Part shown: piece by piece, positions 63,336 through 64,000 of the stretch | Layout: the number at the start of each line of letters is the position of its first letter | Position numbering within the stretch: the first letter of the stretch is position 1 | Assembly: GCA_019638025.1 (NCBI GenBank) | Contig: JAHBUO010000001.1 | Span: forward strand, 372,001 to 436,000 | Direction of reading: 5' to 3' | DNA from: Ignavibacteriaceae bacterium | GTDB taxonomy: Bacteria > Bacteroidota > Ignavibacteria > Ignavibacteriales > Ignavibacteriaceae | DNA length: 64,000 nt | The notes under the pieces: generated by a model | Seen by the model: only the letters and a program-made list of their open reading frames with translations | Told to the model about the DNA's origin: nothing | Database searches by the model: none | Program-made: the position numbers and the translations under genes

Positions 63336-63587
63336 ACCTCGAAGGTGGGGGTACCCACCTTAAAGGGATTCGCTTGACCCTAAAAGGGATTCCGTTGATG
63401 CAAAAAGGGTTAAGCGACATGCAAATAGGGATTCGCGAGATGCAAATAGGCTCACTCTAAATGCATTTTGCAATTAATGAATTACAAATTGCATCTAAAT
63501 AGTTGCTTTTGGGTTATCCGATGACCCTTTAAGGTATTATTGAGATGCAAAAAGCATCAACCGAGCCACTTTAGGGAAATCCGTTTG
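63336..63587. repeat. Array of twelve degenerate 21-bp tandem units
   Basis: From 63336 the sequence falls into twelve consecutive 21-base units (starts at 63336, 63357, 63378, 63399, 63420, 63441, 63462, 63483, 63504, 63525, 63546, 63567). Conserved positions are TGCA or CCCT at 1-4, an A-rich run at 4-8 and GGG at 9-11. Units 1-5 are most alike (unit 3 and unit 4 share most bases); units 6 and 7 are the weakest. There are no unique spacers, so it is not a CRISPR. In one plus frame units 3-5 give a 20-codon micro-ORF (63398-63460) with a heptad MQ(K/I)G pattern, but stops interrupt the rest while the DNA period continues. Confidence 0.75.
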
Positions 63588-63596
63588 GTTTAAAAC

Positions 63597-63628
63597 AAAA
63601 ATGGCTGCCTTCGTGAGACAACCATTTT
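63597..63628 (-). terminator. Terminator of the last T9SS cargo gene
   Basis: On the minus strand AAAATGGTTG / CAGCCATTTT (one G-U pair) with an 11-base loop is followed by TTGTTTTAAA, downstream of the stop at 63648. Confidence 0.6.
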
Positions 63629-63647
63629 GCTAAAACCAATAAAAATC

Positions 63648-64000
63648 TTATTTGATTAAATTCATTTTTTTGGTTTGAACGAATTCACCTGCACTTAGTT
63701 TATAAATGTACGTCCCTGATGACATCTTTGAAGCATCAAAACTTACGCTGTGTCTTCCGGATGATTTAATTTCATTTACCGGAATTGCAACTAATTGACC
63801 GAGTGAATTATAAATTTCAATCTTTACGAGTCCTTCATTCACAACTGAATAGCTAATTGATGTAACCGGATTAAAGGGATTGGGATAGTTCTGTTCAAGT
63901 TCAAAAGCTAAAACCGGATTATAATCAACTTCCACAATTGAAGAGTACTCATGAGAGCCGTCATTATCAAGTTGTTTGAGTCTGTATGAATACTTGCCGG
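63648..64000 (-). CDS. C-terminal part of a T9SS-secreted protein (5' end outside window)
   Basis: The frame stays open to the right edge of the window: GKYSYRLKQLDNDGSHEYS precedes the GTG at 63935, so that codon is internal and the gene continues beyond 64000. Visible are the end of an FN3-like or linker segment and a complete type A T9SS sorting domain (QNYPNPFNPVT, KIEIYNSLGQL, FDASKMSSGTYIYKL, KKMNLIK). Its function cannot be read from this part. Confidence 0.88.
   Translation of the reverse strand, partial: GKYSYRLKQLDNDGSHEYSSIVEVDYNPVLAFELEQNYPNPFNPVTSISYSVVNEGLVKIEIYNSLGQLVAIPVNEIKSSGRHSVSFDASKMSSGTYIYKLSAGEFVQTKKMNLIK

Noticed and set aside
63336..63587. CRISPR array
   Set aside because: The repeats are contiguous, with no spacers between them, and no cas genes are present.

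Overview
The window is an AT-rich bacterial chromosome segment. Eight coding regions end in, or carry remnants of, a C-terminal secretion module built around a PNPFNP-type motif and closing with a basic tail, which is the type A cargo signal of the type IX secretion system (T9SS). Together with DUF4905, the TonB-linked outer-membrane beta-barrel protein and the surface-protein repertoire, this points to the Bacteroidota/Chlorobiota lineage, most likely an Ignavibacteria-like organism (inference from family knowledge; no rRNA marker is present). I found no tRNA, rRNA, insertion sequence, prophage or CRISPR array.

Layout. 1-3.5 kb: the 3' part of a hybrid histidine kinase, a secreted metallophosphoesterase and a membrane-anchored MsrA. 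3.6-8.2 kb: a TonB-linked receptor, a hydrolase/cupin pair and an NlpE-META lipoprotein. 8.3-17.7 kb: a block of secreted proteins on the minus strand: a T9SS-exported endonuclease I, then a tight CotH / GH5 / parvulin cluster. 17.9-24.8 kb: a signalling and sugar-uptake locus in which a solute-binding protein, a sensor kinase (split by a frameshift) and a sigma-54 activator form one minus-strand operon, divergent from a FucP/GluP-type sugar permease and a ROK sugar kinase. 24.9-26.8 kb: an EVE-domain protein and a secreted hydrolase. 26.8-32.4 kb: copper genes (CopA, CopZ, then Sco, PCuAC and DUF192 behind an aldehyde dehydrogenase), interrupted by a DUF4097 protein. 34-41 kb: small hypothetical proteins, an FG-GAP surface protein, a second CotH protein with a different domain order, and murI.

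41.1-49.3 kb holds a complete Rnf electron-transport locus, rnfC-D-G-E-A, then a Tat-signal NusG-II protein, apbE, rnfB and rseC. Two decayed secreted-protein fragments sit between rnfC and rnfD. 49.7-51.4 kb has an orphan ORF and a beta-propeller T9SS cargo. 51.7-57.2 kb has an aldo/keto reductase, tryptophanase (three diagnostic residues agree with tryptophanase rather than tyrosine phenol-lyase), DUF4905, AMMECR1/MEMO1 proteins and a DUF2520 oxidoreductase. 57.2-60 kb is lysA, an LD-carboxypeptidase and a lipoprotein. 60.2-63.1 kb has a putative PD-(D/E)XK nuclease, a lipoprotein hydrolase and an Ig/FN3/YfaP-like lipoprotein. The last kilobase holds a non-coding array with a strict 21-bp period and the 3' end of another T9SS cargo gene.

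The most promising unusual items are the binding-protein/kinase/sigma-54 locus facing a sugar permease and kinase, the 21-bp periodic array, the degenerate genes lodged inside the rnf operon, and the uncharacterised PD-(D/E)XK-like protein.
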